Shown: positions 53,609 to 62,256 of the stretch, piece by piece | How the letters are laid out: each line of letters opens with the position of its first letter | Numbering within the stretch: position 1 is the stretch's first letter | Source: an uncultured Propionibacteriaceae bacterium | GTDB lineage: Bacteria; Actinomycetota; Actinomycetes; Propionibacteriales; Propionibacteriaceae | Reading direction: 5' to 3' | Length of the DNA: 64,000 bases | NCBI GenBank assembly: GCA_937965785.1 | Contig: CALCKT010000040.1 | Location: forward strand, 19,191 to 83,190 | Notes under the pieces: generated by a model | What the model was told of the DNA's origin: nothing | What the model saw: only the letters and a program-made list of their open reading frames with translations | Database searches by the model: none | Made by a program: the position numbers and the translations under genes

Positions 53609-54796
53609 TCACTGCCAGGTGTTGCCGGCCAGGTATTCATCGACCCCCCAGCGCTGCCTGACGACGCTCAGCGAGGAATCGGCGTGCCGAGCATAGACCC
53701 GCGGCAGGTACTGGATGAACAACGGATTGAAGGTCATCGTGTAGGAACCCACCTTGTGGTAGACGATCCGGTCGCCCTCCCGCAGGCGCGGGGCGTCGGT
53801 GAGGGTCATGAGCCGGTCGTTGTCCAGGCAGGTGAAACCGGAGATGATCTGGGGGGTGGGGCACGGTTCACCGTCGCTGTGGACGGTGTGTTCGTAGGCC
53901 GATTTGCGCAGGAACGGGTCGAGGTTGGTGCGCGACCCGTCGGTGACGACGATGACGTGGTCCTGCACCGGTTTGGTGTCGATGACGCTGGTGTGCAGCT
54001 CGAAGGGCACCGCCACCAGGGCCGCGCCCGGTTCGATGATCAGCCGGGTCCGGGCCGGATCGACGGCGTCCCCCAGGGCGTCGCGGATGGCGGTGACGTA
54101 CTGGTCGGGGGTCGGGAAACGATCCGAGTCGCCCCCGAAGAACCCGCCACCCATGTCGATCCAATCGAGTTCCAGGCCGTGTTCCGCGATGATCCGGCGG
54201 GCGGTGCGACCGGCGGAGACGTAGGTGTCGAGGGCCCTCGTCAGCGACGTGACGTGCAGGTGCAGGCCCGCGATCCGCACCCCCGCGGCGCGCATCTCGG
54301 CGATCGCGGAGTCGAGATCACCGTTGTCGGCGTGGAAACCGAAACGCAGCCCCGCCGACCCGCTGGCGGTGTGGTCGGGGGCGTCGCGATCCACGTCCCA
54401 GTTGACGCGCAACCCCACCGAGTCGACGCGTTTCCCGGCGGCGACCCGCTCGGCCACCCAGCGCAGCTCCCGCCGCGAATCGAGATTGACCATCGCCCCC
54501 GCGTCGAAGGCCTGAGCGAGCAGCTCCCGGGTCTTCACGGGCCCGTTGACGATCACCTCGGCGGGAGCGTGCCCGACTCGCAACGCCAGCTGCCACTCCT
54601 CCTCGGAGACCACCTCGGCGGGCACCCCGTTGCGTCCCATCCACGCCACCAGCCACGGCAGCGAGTTCGTCTTCACCGAGTAGGACAGAACGGCCCCGGG
54701 CCACCCGCGGTCGAGGGCGTCGCGGAACGAACCCACCTGCTTTTTGAGCAGGTTCTCGTCCACCACGAACGCCGGGGTCTCGATTCTGTCGTCCAT
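53609..54796 (-). CDS. PLP-dependent decarboxylase, DapDC/ODC fold
   Basis: A 395-aa fold-III (alanine racemase-like) decarboxylase. The PLP lysine is in LSYSVKTN (about residue 41), the substrate-side HLHVTS motif is near 175, the phosphate-binding glycines are in DMGGGFFGG, and the C-terminal catalytic cysteine lies in FTCLDNDRL. Relatives decarboxylate diaminopimelate, ornithine, arginine or carboxynorspermidine. Pairing with an ATP-grasp ligase and a nearby surface-sugar operon suggests production of an amine that is then ligated, rather than lysine synthesis. The substrate is not determined. Confidence 0.85.
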   Translation of the reverse strand: MDDRIETPAFVVDENLLKKQVGSFRDALDRGWPGAVLSYSVKTNSLPWLVAWMGRNGVPAEVVSEEEWQLALRVGHAPAEVIVNGPVKTRELLAQAFDAGAMVNLDSRRELRWVAERVAAGKRVDSVGLRVNWDVDRDAPDHTASGSAGLRFGFHADNGDLDSAIAEMRAAGVRIAGLHLHVTSLTRALDTYVSAGRTARRIIAEHGLELDWIDMGGGFFGGDSDRFPTPDQYVTAIRDALGDAVDPARTRLIIEPGAALVAVPFELHTSVIDTKPVQDHVIVVTDGSRTNLDPFLRKSAYEHTVHSDGEPCPTPQIISGFTCLDNDRLMTLTDAPRLREGDRIVYHKVGSYTMTFNPLFIQYLPRVYARHADSSLSVVRQRWGVDEYLAGNTWQ

Positions 54797-54981
54797 CTTT
54801 GTCTCCTCGTCGGGGAACTTTTCCTGCGAAGATCCTACGGGCGGGTCGCGGTTGCGCGTCTTTCAAGGAGTGGTGCGACCCGGATGGGGACACCGGGTCG
54901 TTTCCCGGGTATCGGGCGGTGAACGCCGGTTGATGTTTTTATGGCGCCGTTCACGTGGTTATCGGGAAGCGATCCTGGGGC

Positions 54982-54987
54982 TAGACT
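54982..54987 (+). promoter_or_regulatory. -10 box of the sugar operon
   Basis: TAGACT at 54982-54987 is a standard actinobacterial -10 hexamer 35 bases before the acetyltransferase ATG. The same hexamer precedes the GtrA gene at 59273. A GTGAACG...CGTTCAC inverted pair with a wide gap lies further upstream (about 54917-54955) and might be an operator. Confidence 0.5.
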
Positions 54988-55022
54988 GCTGCCCGAAACC
55001 AAGTGATTGAGAGGCGGACCCC

Positions 55023-55628
55023 ATGGCAGAACCCCGCATTCTTCCGTCGGCTGACCTGGATGACGACGTCCGGATCGGTGACGGCTCGTCGATCTGGCAT
55101 CTCGCCCAGGTGCGAGGCGGCGCCGAGATCGGTGAGAACGTGATCGTGGGCCGGGGGGCCTACATCGGCAGCGGTGTTCATGTCGGGAACAACTGCAAGA
55201 TCCAGAACTACGCCCTCGTCTACGAACCCGCGCACCTCGAGGACGGGGTCTTCATCGGCCCTGCCGCGGTGCTTACCAACGACACCTTCCCGCGCGCCGT
55301 CAATCCCGACGGCACTTCGAAGAGCGCCCACGACTGGGAACCGGTCGGGGTGACCCTGAAGCGCGGCAGCTCCGTGGGCGCGCGCGCCGTGTGCGTAGCC
55401 CCCGTCACGATCGGCGAGTGGGCGACGGTTGCCGCCGGCTCAGTCGTCACCCGTGACGTTCCCGCCCACGCGCTGGTGGCCGGGGTTCCGGCCCGGCGCA
55501 TCAAATGGGTGGGCCGCTCCGGTTTCCCACTCGAGGAAACCGGCCCGAACACATTCCGTGACCCGCACACCGGCGACGAATTCGAGCAGGTGGGCGAGAC
55601 CCTCAACCTCGTAAAGGAAGCCCGATGA
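55023..55628 (+). CDS. WbpD/WlbB-like sugar N-acetyltransferase
   Basis: A 201-aa left-handed beta-helix acetyltransferase. The hexapeptide repeats are plain (IGDGSSIWHLAQVRGGAEIG, VIVGRGAYIGSGVHVG, GVFIGPAAVLTND, GARAVCVAPVTIG). The closest known roles are WbpD and WlbB, which acetylate the 3-amino group of UDP-2-acetamido-3-amino-2,3-dideoxyglucuronate using acetyl-CoA. The aminotransferase and dehydrogenase of the same pathway follow in the next two coupled genes, which strongly supports this assignment. It overlaps the aminotransferase by four bases. Confidence 0.88.
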   Translation: MAEPRILPSADLDDDVRIGDGSSIWHLAQVRGGAEIGENVIVGRGAYIGSGVHVGNNCKIQNYALVYEPAHLEDGVFIGPAAVLTNDTFPRAVNPDGTSKSAHDWEPVGVTLKRGSSVGARAVCVAPVTIGEWATVAAGSVVTRDVPAHALVAGVPARRIKWVGRSGFPLEETGPNTFRDPHTGDEFEQVGETLNLVKEAR

Positions 55629-56716
55629 CCCAGTCCTTCATTCCCCCCGCAAAGCCGATCATCGGCGACGAGGAACGCGCCGCCGTGGACCGTGTGCTGC
55701 GTTCCGGCATGATCGCCCAGGGACCTGAGGTTGCGGCCTTCGAGACCGAGTTCTCCGAGCACTTCAAGCTCGGCCGCGCCTGCGTCGCGGTCAACTCCGG
55801 CACCTCCGGTCTGCACCTCGGCCTGCTGTCCTGCGGGATCGGCGCGGGCGACGAGGTGATCGTGCCCTCGTTCACCTTCGCGGCCACCGCCAACTCCGTC
55901 GCCCTGACCGGCGCCATCCCGGTGTTCGCCGACATCTCCGCCGACGACTTCACCCTCGACCCCGCCTCCGTGGAGGCCTCCATCACGGAGCGCACCAAGG
56001 CGATCATGCCGGTTCACCTGTACGGCCACCCCGCCAAGATGGACGAACTGCGCACCATCGCCGATTCGCGCTCGCTGCTGCTGTTCGAGGACGCCGCCCA
56101 GGCGCACGGAGCCTCCCTGGGTGGCACCCCGGTGGGTGCCTTCGGTGAGTTTGCGATGTTCTCGCTGTACCCCACCAAGAACATGACCTCCGGTGAGGGC
56201 GGCATGGTTTCCTGCGCCGATGCCACCATCGAGCGCAACATCCGGCTGTACCGCAACCAGGGGATGCTGCAGCAGTACCACAACGAGGTCGTCGGCCTGA
56301 ACAACCGCATGACCGACATCCACGCCGCCATCGGCCGGGTGCAGCTCACGAAGGTCGCCGCCTGGACGAAGGCCCGCCAGGAGAACGCCGCGTTCCTGTC
56401 CGCGAACCTGGAGGGCGTCACCCCGCCGCCGATCGCCGACGGCGCCGTCCACGTCTTCCACCAGTACACCGTCCGTGTCCCCGAGGACCGCGACGGCCTT
56501 GCGAAGGCGCTGAAGGAGGAGTACCAGGTCGGTTCCGGGATGTTCTACCCCGTCCCGAACCACCGCCTGAAGCCGTTCCAGGCGCCGGTGGAGCTGCCGG
56601 AGACCGAACGTGCCGCCAAGGAGTGCCTGTCGCTGCCGGTGCATCCGTCGCTGAGCCAGGAGGACCTGGAACGCATCGTGACCGCCGTCAACACTCTCGC
56701 GAAGGCCGGTGCCTGA
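55625..56716 (+). CDS. WbpE/WlbC-like sugar aminotransferase (DegT/DnrJ/EryC1)
   Basis: A 363-aa PLP aminotransferase of the DegT/DnrJ/EryC1/StrS family. PLP-site features are NSGTSGLHLGLL near the N-terminus, FEDAAQAHGASLGG, and the lysine in SLYPTKNMTSGEGGM. In the WbpB-WbpE-WbpD pathway it moves an amino group from glutamate onto the 3-keto UDP-uronic acid. Coupled by four bases to the acetyltransferase and by one base (TGATG) to the dehydrogenase. Confidence 0.9.
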   Translation: MTQSFIPPAKPIIGDEERAAVDRVLRSGMIAQGPEVAAFETEFSEHFKLGRACVAVNSGTSGLHLGLLSCGIGAGDEVIVPSFTFAATANSVALTGAIPVFADISADDFTLDPASVEASITERTKAIMPVHLYGHPAKMDELRTIADSRSLLLFEDAAQAHGASLGGTPVGAFGEFAMFSLYPTKNMTSGEGGMVSCADATIERNIRLYRNQGMLQQYHNEVVGLNNRMTDIHAAIGRVQLTKVAAWTKARQENAAFLSANLEGVTPPPIADGAVHVFHQYTVRVPEDRDGLAKALKEEYQVGSGMFYPVPNHRLKPFQAPVELPETERAAKECLSLPVHPSLSQEDLERIVTAVNTLAKAGA

Positions 56717-57705
56717 TGAGCAACCTGCGTGCCGGCCTCATCGGCCTCGGAATGATGGGGCGTCACCACGCCCGTAACCTGCGCGCCATCGACGGGGTTG
56801 ACCTCGTCGCGGTGGCCGACGCCCAGGGTGACCCGCACGGGGTCGCCGGGGACCTTCCCGTACTGCCCGACGTCGACGCCCTGCTGGATCAGAACCTCGA
56901 CTACGTGGTGATCGCGGCGCCGACCATGTACCACGAGGAGATCGGCCTAAAGGTGGCCGAGGCCGGCGTGCATGCGCTCATCGAGAAGCCCCTCGCGAAG
57001 ACCTTCGAGGATGCCCAGCGTCTGGTCAGGGCGTTCGCGTCGAAGGGGCTTGTCGGGGCCGTCGGCCACATCGAGCGCTACAACCCGGCGCTGCAGGAGC
57101 TGCGGAAACGCCTCGAAGCCGGTGAACTGGGTGACCTGTACCAGATCTGCACCCGCCGTCAGGGCCCGTTCCCGGCGCGCATCGCGGATGTCGGGGTGAT
57201 CAAGGACCTCGCATCCCACGACATCGACCTGACCGCGTGGGTCACGCAGCGCAACTACGAGCTGGTCGCGGCCCGCACCATGTTCAAGGCGGGACGCGAG
57301 TACGAGGACATGGTCTCGGCCACCTGCCAGCTCTCGGGTGGCCTGATGTCCAACCACCTCGTCAACTGGCTGACCCCCACCAAGGAGCGGTTGACCATCG
57401 TGACGGGCGAGAAGGGCATGTTCATCGCGGACACCCTCGCCGCGGACCTGACGTTCTACGCCAACGGACGCATCGCCACCACCTGGGACGACATCGCCCA
57501 GTTCCGGGGTGTCGCGGAAGGCGACATGACGAGGTTCGCGATCGCGAAACCGGAGCCGCTGCGCACCGAGCACGAGAACTTCCGTGACGCCATCCTCGGC
57601 CGCGACTCCGACGTCGTCACGCTGGAGCAGGGCGCCCAGGTGGTTCGGGTCTGCGAAGCGATGATCGAGTCGGCCGCCACGAACCAGTTCGTTGACGTCC
57701 GCTGA
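56716..57705 (+). CDS. WbpB/WlbA-like Gfo/Idh/MocA dehydrogenase
   Basis: A 329-aa NAD(P)-dependent oxidoreductase. The Rossmann start is AGLIGLGMMGRHHARNLRAI, EKPLAKT is at about residue 92, and the GLVGAVGHIERYNPAL stretch belongs to the C-terminal fold. In the pathway it oxidises C3 of UDP-GlcNAc uronate to the keto form. The start ATG overlaps the aminotransferase stop. Its own end overlaps the next frame by 14 bases. Confidence 0.88.
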   Translation: MSNLRAGLIGLGMMGRHHARNLRAIDGVDLVAVADAQGDPHGVAGDLPVLPDVDALLDQNLDYVVIAAPTMYHEEIGLKVAEAGVHALIEKPLAKTFEDAQRLVRAFASKGLVGAVGHIERYNPALQELRKRLEAGELGDLYQICTRRQGPFPARIADVGVIKDLASHDIDLTAWVTQRNYELVAARTMFKAGREYEDMVSATCQLSGGLMSNHLVNWLTPTKERLTIVTGEKGMFIADTLAADLTFYANGRIATTWDDIAQFRGVAEGDMTRFAIAKPEPLRTEHENFRDAILGRDSDVVTLEQGAQVVRVCEAMIESAATNQFVDVR

Positions 57706-59233
57706 ACCTGGCACGTCCAGTTCCCGGTCCCGGTGGCTCGTAGCAGGGGCTGCCGGGGCCAGCGTGCTGGCATGGTGGTTGCTGCACCGTTGGTGGTTCA
57801 TGTCCGGCGACGACTACCTGCTGGTCACGCAGGCCGGGGACGTCGCCGGGAGGTTCTCGTTCAGCGACTGGCTGGGGTTCCTGGCTCGCGAGTGGGGTGA
57901 GGTCAACGGCCGCACCTCCGACAGCCTGCTGCGTGCAGTGTTGCGGCCCGGTCCCTGGTTCTATCCGCTGTTCGCGCCGTTGATGCTGACCGCCACCGGC
58001 TTGGCTGTGGGTGCATGGCTGGCGGCCACCCGCCGCCGCGGCGACCGCGCGTGGCTCTATCCGGTGGGGTTGCTGGTTGTTCCGTTCCTGCTGTGGCTCA
58101 ACCCCCAGTTCTCCGGTGACGCCGTGTTCTGGACGGCGGGGGCCATGAACTACGTCCTGCCGCTCGGCGCGGCGGCCGCGGGGCTGGCCGGCATGGTGCG
58201 GGTCCTGGGCGGCGATGACCCTCCGTGGTGGTTGGTTGGGCTGACCGCCGCCGGTTTGGCGTTGACCGATTCGCTGCAGGAGATCGTCTCGGGCGCCCTG
58301 GCGGCGGTGGCCTTCGTGGTGATCGTCACCGCCCGCGGCAGGCTGCCCGTCAAGGCGTGGGTGTTGACCGGCGCCTCGCTGGCGGCTTTCGCCGTCCACA
58401 TGTGCGCGCCGGGCCTGTGGTTGCGCAGCGGAAGGGTGACGGACAACGCGGGGAGTGGCTCCGTCATTGAACGGCTGATGCACTCCGTCGCCGTCTCCTT
58501 CAGCGTGTTTTGGGGACGTGTCTTCTGGATCTGGCTGGGGCTGGCCGTGGTTCTGGTCTGGCTGGGGTTGACCGCGCGTCGCCGGGGTTGGTTGCCGCTG
58601 GCGGCGGCCGCCGGGATCGGTGTTCTCGGCCTGGTGGCCACCGCCTATACCTATCGCGCTCCCGCCGGTGACGACACCGGACAGGCGCTGCCCCCGCAGG
58701 CCGCGCCGTTCGCGGCGCTGCTGCTGGTGCTGCTTCCGGTGGCGTTCCTGGTGGTGTGGGTGGTGCTGGCCCGCGACCGCGAACGATTGGGCTGGGTCCC
58801 GGTGGTGGCCTGGGCCGGGTTCGTCGGTTCCAACGTGTTCGTCCTCGGCAGCGGAGTGGCCGGGGACCGTGTCCATTTTCTGCCCGCCGCGTTGCTGCTG
58901 GTCACGGTGTTGTCGCTGGTCTCCGCCCTGACCCGGGATCTGTCGGGGCGGGCGCGCACCGGGCTGGTGGGGGTCGCGTGGCTGCTGCTGGGGCTGCCCT
59001 CGGTGAGCTGGGCCGACAGCGCCTGGGTTGGGTTGCAGGCCAACCAACGGTTCGTCGAGACCGAGATCATCCAACCTTTGAAGGCTGCTGCTCCGGGCAG
59101 TGAGGTCGTCGTGCCCAACAACCTCCCGGTCCCGGCGATGTCCTACGGCTTCGCCTTCCTCATGCCCCGCTACGAGGAGGCCCTGAAGGTCTACTACGAC
59201 CTGCCACGGGATCTCCGCATCACCAACCCGTGA
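57692..59233 (+). CDS. DUF6056-like polytopic membrane protein
   Basis: A protein of up to 513 aa with about ten to twelve hydrophobic segments. Early loops contain MSGDDYLLVTQAG and, later, FWTAGAMNYVLPLG, both features of DUF6056-type membrane proteins that resemble GT-C glycosyltransferases. The position at the end of the sugar operon suggests a role in transferring or exporting the surface glycan. The start is uncertain: the TTG at 57692 overlaps the dehydrogenase by 14 bases, and a GTG further in (near 57761) is an alternative. Confidence 0.65.
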   Translation: MTSAEPGTSSSRSRWLVAGAAGASVLAWWLLHRWWFMSGDDYLLVTQAGDVAGRFSFSDWLGFLAREWGEVNGRTSDSLLRAVLRPGPWFYPLFAPLMLTATGLAVGAWLAATRRRGDRAWLYPVGLLVVPFLLWLNPQFSGDAVFWTAGAMNYVLPLGAAAAGLAGMVRVLGGDDPPWWLVGLTAAGLALTDSLQEIVSGALAAVAFVVIVTARGRLPVKAWVLTGASLAAFAVHMCAPGLWLRSGRVTDNAGSGSVIERLMHSVAVSFSVFWGRVFWIWLGLAVVLVWLGLTARRRGWLPLAAAAGIGVLGLVATAYTYRAPAGDDTGQALPPQAAPFAALLLVLLPVAFLVVWVVLARDRERLGWVPVVAWAGFVGSNVFVLGSGVAGDRVHFLPAALLLVTVLSLVSALTRDLSGRARTGLVGVAWLLLGLPSVSWADSAWVGLQANQRFVETEIIQPLKAAAPGSEVVVPNNLPVPAMSYGFAFLMPRYEEALKVYYDLPRDLRITNP

Positions 59234-59272
59234 CCGGACGTTCGGTTCCCCCGGGGCCGCGGATTGCTGGGT

Positions 59273-59278
59273 TAGACT
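59273..59278 (+). promoter_or_regulatory. -10 box before the GtrA gene
   Basis: TAGACT at 59273-59278, 53 bases before the gtrA-like start. It suggests that GtrA and the glycosyltransferase have their own promoter within the sugar region. Confidence 0.4.
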
Positions 59279-59330
59279 TGGGCGTCGCTCCGCAAGAAGG
59301 TCGGATCGGGAGTCTTGGTGAAGGATTGAT

Positions 59331-59771
59331 TTGAGTATTTTCAGGGTCCTGAGCAGTGGCGCTTTGCGCTATCTGGTGGCCGGGGGCCTGGCCTTCGCTT
59401 TCAACGTCCTGCTCCTGAACATTTTCCGGGAGGCCATCGGGCTTCCCACGAGCCTCTCCGCACTGCTGGCCTTCTGGGCGTCCTTCTTCTTCACCTATTC
59501 CCTGCAGCGCATGTTCGCGTTCCGTTCTCAGGCCTCGGTGCGGGCATCGTTGTTCCGCTATTCGGTTCTTGTCGCCTTCAATTCCGTCGTCGTGGCGTGC
59601 ATCGTGACCGTGTGCCACGACGTCCTAGGTCTGGGGTTGGGGTCCTCCCAGCTCGTCGCCACCGCCATCACCACCGTGTGGAACTACTTCGCCTACAAAC
59701 ACTGGGTGTATGCGAGGCGGTCGTCCGCGACGGAGACGACGGAACCGGTGGAGGTCAACGCGGGTGAGTGA
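59331..59771 (+). CDS. GtrA-like flippase membrane protein
   Basis: A 146-aa GtrA/DPMS family protein with four transmembrane helices. The family features are LRYLVAGGLAFAFNVLLLNIF at the start and WNYFAYKHWVYARR near the end. GtrA proteins flip undecaprenyl-phosphate-linked sugars across the membrane. The TTG start has AAGG 5 bases upstream. It overlaps the glycosyltransferase gene by 8 bases, a pairing that is typical for sugar decoration of surface polymers. Confidence 0.85.
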   Translation: MSIFRVLSSGALRYLVAGGLAFAFNVLLLNIFREAIGLPTSLSALLAFWASFFFTYSLQRMFAFRSQASVRASLFRYSVLVAFNSVVVACIVTVCHDVLGLGLGSSQLVATAITTVWNYFAYKHWVYARRSSATETTEPVEVNAGE

Positions 59772-60498
59772 CGTCATGCCGGGGCTGTCCATCGTGGTGC
59801 CCGCGCACAACAGCGGTCCGCGCCTGCGGGAGACGCTGCAGCAACTGGTGCGGGAGCTGGGCCGTGACGACGTCGAGGTCATCATCGTGGAGAACGGATC
59901 CTCCGACAACACCTGGGAGATCGCAGGGGATCTCGCCCGGGGGTCCTGGGGGTTCCCCGTCCGGGCCTTCCAGTCCGAGGTGGGGCTCGGCGCCGCCTAC
60001 CTGAAGGGGGCCTCGGAAGCGAGGGGAGAAGTGGTTCTTCTCACCGCCGACGACCTCCCGTTCGGTGTCACGGACATCCGTTCCTGGGAGTCGGCCGGTG
60101 ATCCGTCGGCCCTGGTGATCGGCTCCAAGGCCCATCCGGGAAGCAAGGTTCCCAGGTCGAGGCTGCGGGCCGTCATGTCGTGGGGATACCGTTTCCTGCG
60201 CGGGGTGATCCTGGGCATGACCGTGGGGGACTGCCAGGGAACCCTGTTCGTCAACATGACCTGGCTGCGGCGTCGCATCCCCCTGCTCCGGGAACACGGC
60301 TACCTGATGAGCACCGAGATTGTTCATCTGGCGCAGCTGGACCGGGTGCGTGTGGTCGAGGTCCCTGTTGTCCTCCAGGCCGGTCACGAACGCGGCGCGA
60401 CCCGGATCAGGCTCGCGGACGTCTGGGACATGGCGGCCGGGCTCGTCAGGCTCCGCCGACGCCGTCGCGCGCTCCGTGTGGCCCTCAAGGAGTCCTGA
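59764..60498 (+). CDS. Family 2 glycosyltransferase
   Basis: A 244-aa GT-A fold glycosyltransferase related to dolichyl-phosphate mannosyl synthases. It opens SIVVPAHNSG, has the nucleotide-sugar acidic site in VVLLTADDLPFG and an acceptor-site DCQGTLFVN stretch. No transmembrane helix is evident, so the partner GtrA provides membrane anchoring. It probably loads a sugar onto undecaprenyl phosphate for flipping. The GTG at 59764 overlaps the GtrA stop; ATG 59776 is the alternative. Confidence 0.85.
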   Translation: MSDVMPGLSIVVPAHNSGPRLRETLQQLVRELGRDDVEVIIVENGSSDNTWEIAGDLARGSWGFPVRAFQSEVGLGAAYLKGASEARGEVVLLTADDLPFGVTDIRSWESAGDPSALVIGSKAHPGSKVPRSRLRAVMSWGYRFLRGVILGMTVGDCQGTLFVNMTWLRRRIPLLREHGYLMSTEIVHLAQLDRVRVVEVPVVLQAGHERGATRIRLADVWDMAAGLVRLRRRRRALRVALKES

Positions 60499-60562
60499 AC
60501 TGCACCGGGTTCTTGTTGTGCCGAGCTCTATTGACGAAATCCCCGGGCCCGGGGGCAAGAAT

Positions 60563-60597
60563 TGAAACGCCGCCCCCGAAATGGGTGCGGCGTTTCA
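60563..60597. terminator. Bidirectional terminator
   Basis: TGAAACGCCGC (60563-60573) and GCGGCGTTTCA (60587-60597) form a perfect 11-bp stem between the converging glycosyltransferase and HU genes. Confidence 0.75.
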
Positions 60598-60618
60598 TGC
60601 AGCTCGATTTAAGAAGGC

Positions 60619-60888
60619 TCAGAGAGCGTTCTTCAGGGCACTGGCCGGGGAGAACTTCGCGACGCGGCGGGCCGGAATGGTCATGGCCTTGCCGGTGGCA
60701 GGGTTACGGCCCTCGCGCTCGGCGCGCTGAGTGGTGGAGGCGGTGAACACGCCGGGAAGCTGGATCTTCTTGTCGGCGACGAGTGCCTCGGTGATAACGG
60801 CACCGAAGGCGTCGAGCGCTGCCTCGGCCTGCGCGTTGGTGAGCCCGGCCTTGGCCGCTATGGCCTGGATCAGTTCACGCTTTGTCAT
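60619..60888 (-). CDS. hup: HU-family nucleoid protein
   Basis: An 89-aa histone-like DNA-binding protein without the long Lys/Ala-rich tail of mycobacterial HupB. The core motifs are MTKRELIQAIAAKAGL at the start and the DNA-binding arm GRNPATGKAMTIPAR. AAGGAG lies 7 bases before the ATG at 60888; an upstream extension in frame is not supported. It stands alone with a good promoter. Confidence 0.95.
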   Translation of the reverse strand: MTKRELIQAIAAKAGLTNAQAEAALDAFGAVITEALVADKKIQLPGVFTASTTQRAEREGRNPATGKAMTIPARRVAKFSPASALKNAL

Positions 60889-60922
60889 TGGTGTCTCCTT
60901 AAAGGACTTTGAGTATGCGAAC

Positions 60923-60952
60923 ATACTTTGGCCGATGTCGGGGGGATGTCAA
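60923..60952 (-). promoter_or_regulatory. Promoter of the HU gene
   Basis: On the minus strand, TTGACA (60952-60947) and AAGTAT (60928-60923) form a consensus -35 and a weak -10 with an 18-nt spacer, 35 bp before the start codon. A small inverted repeat AGTATG/CATACT overlaps the -10. Confidence 0.6.
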
Positions 60953-61067
60953 GCCAAGACGCACCGAAACCCGCAGATATGGCCATTCGGACGGCAGGAA
61001 CCCCCCGGATTGGTTACCAGATCGAGACCCTCCTGCCCATTCCGTAATATCTCCAGCCGGATTCCTG

Positions 61068-61238
61068 TCACAGTTTGGGGTCGAGCACATTACGGTCGTC
61101 GATGATGGCAGGAGGATGCGGCGATTCCTCTCAGACCCACCGGATCCAGACAGAGAAATTCCTTCCACGAGGTGAGCAGCAACACCGCATCCGCCCCTGT
61201 CAGGGCCTCCTCGACGGTGTCGCAGACCCGCATCCCGG
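61068..61238 (-). pseudogene. Decayed C-terminus of a UDP-sugar 6-dehydrogenase
   Basis: On the minus strand one frame reads VEEALTGADAVLLLTSWKEF and a second, shifted frame reads AIIDDRNVLDPKL before a stop at 61068. In intact UDP-glucose (or UDP-GlcNAc) 6-dehydrogenases these two pieces are consecutive parts of the C-terminal domain (GADAxxLxTEWxEF, then xxDGRNxxDP). The two are joined only by a frameshift. The 5' part of the gene is gone and the remnant abuts dispersed-repeat sequence at about 61240. The rest of the 477-bp gap holds the HU promoter and repeats. Confidence 0.65.
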
Positions 61239-61272
61239 TCCCGGCTCAACCGGCTTGACTCTTCCTGGAGGT

Positions 61273-61318
61273 GGTTGAGCCGGTCTGCGAGCGTCGGCGA
61301 GCTGGCCGTGTCGAAACC
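61273..61318. repeat. Dispersed GGTTGAGCC...GTCGAAACC element
   Basis: A 46-bp copy of the element seen at 1063-1273, bounded by GGTTGAGCC and GTCGAAACC. A partial inverted half-site (CCGGCTCAACCGG) lies just before it at about 61241-61253. Confidence 0.6.
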
Positions 61319-61365
61319 AGGGTGAGGTGTCTGGGGACTTTGGGTTCCGGTTCGGGAGCGACCTC

Positions 61366-62196
61366 TCAGGTCATCTCGAGGGTGGCGGGGTCGGGGCCGA
61401 TGCGGTTGCCGGTGTTGAGCGCGTCGATGGCCGCCCGATCCTCCGCCGACAGTTTCACATCGAGGGCCGCGAAGTTCGATTCGATCCGTGCAGGGGTCTT
61501 CGACTTCGGGATCACGACGAAACCGCGGTCCAGGTGCCAGCGGATGACGACCTGCGCCGGGGTGGCGCCGAGCCTTTCGGCGATGCGGGTGATGACGGGA
61601 TGTTCCAGATCGGCGGCCTGTCCCAGCGGCGACCAGCTCTCCACGGTGATCCGCAGGTCCGAGCAGTGGTTGATCAGGTCGTCGGGCTGGAAGGTGGGGT
61701 GCAGCTCGATCTGGTTCACCACCGGGGCGATGCCGGTCTCGTCGACGATGGTGTCGAGATGCTCGGGCAGGAAATTGCACACCCCGATGGAGCGCACCAG
61801 GCCTTCGGAGCGGAAATCGATGAGCTGTTCCCAGGTTTCCACGTACTTGCCGAGCGCGGGGCAGGGCCAGTGGATCAGGTACAGGTCGACGTGGTCGAGG
61901 CCTAGTTTCTCGAGGCTTCGTTCCAGACCGGAGCGGGCCAGGTCGCGGCCCTGGGTCTTGTTCCACAGCTTCGTGGTGACGAAGATCTCGTCGCGCGGCA
62001 GCGAGGACGCGGCGATCGCGCGTCCCACACCCACCTCGTTGCGGTAGATCGCAGCGGTGTCGACGTGCCGGTACCCGGCCTCCAGGGCGTGGCTGACGGC
62101 GGCGGTGGCTTCGTCGTCGGTCATTTGCCAGACCCCCAGGCCGAGCTGGGGGATGGACTTGCCGTCGTTCAGTGTGATGGGCGGAGCGCTTGTCAT
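61366..62196 (-). CDS. Aldo/keto reductase, DkgA-like
   Basis: A 276-aa NADPH-dependent reductase of the AKR5 group (2,5-diketo-D-gluconate reductase-like). The catalytic tetrad is visible: Asp and Tyr in HVDTAAIYRNE, Lys in VTTKLWN, His in YLIHWP. The cofactor motif near the C-terminus reads IPKSKTPARIESN. Such enzymes reduce varied aldehydes and ketoses; the natural substrate is not evident. It is separated from argS by a divergent promoter region of 60 bp. Confidence 0.9.
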   Translation of the reverse strand: MTSAPPITLNDGKSIPQLGLGVWQMTDDEATAAVSHALEAGYRHVDTAAIYRNEVGVGRAIAASSLPRDEIFVTTKLWNKTQGRDLARSGLERSLEKLGLDHVDLYLIHWPCPALGKYVETWEQLIDFRSEGLVRSIGVCNFLPEHLDTIVDETGIAPVVNQIELHPTFQPDDLINHCSDLRITVESWSPLGQAADLEHPVITRIAERLGATPAQVVIRWHLDRGFVVIPKSKTPARIESNFAALDVKLSAEDRAAIDALNTGNRIGPDPATLEMT

Positions 62197-62256
62197 GAAC
62201 CCAATTGAACACCCTGACCGAAGGGGTCGGCATCATCTCCGGTCAAGGGTGAGAGA

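Noticed and set aside
57617..59074. Long antisense frame opposite the DUF6056-like gene
   Set aside because: It is rich in Gln, Pro and Arg and follows the third-position GC of the real gene. The same applies to antisense frames at 4443-5606, 9581-11125 and 52625-54922.
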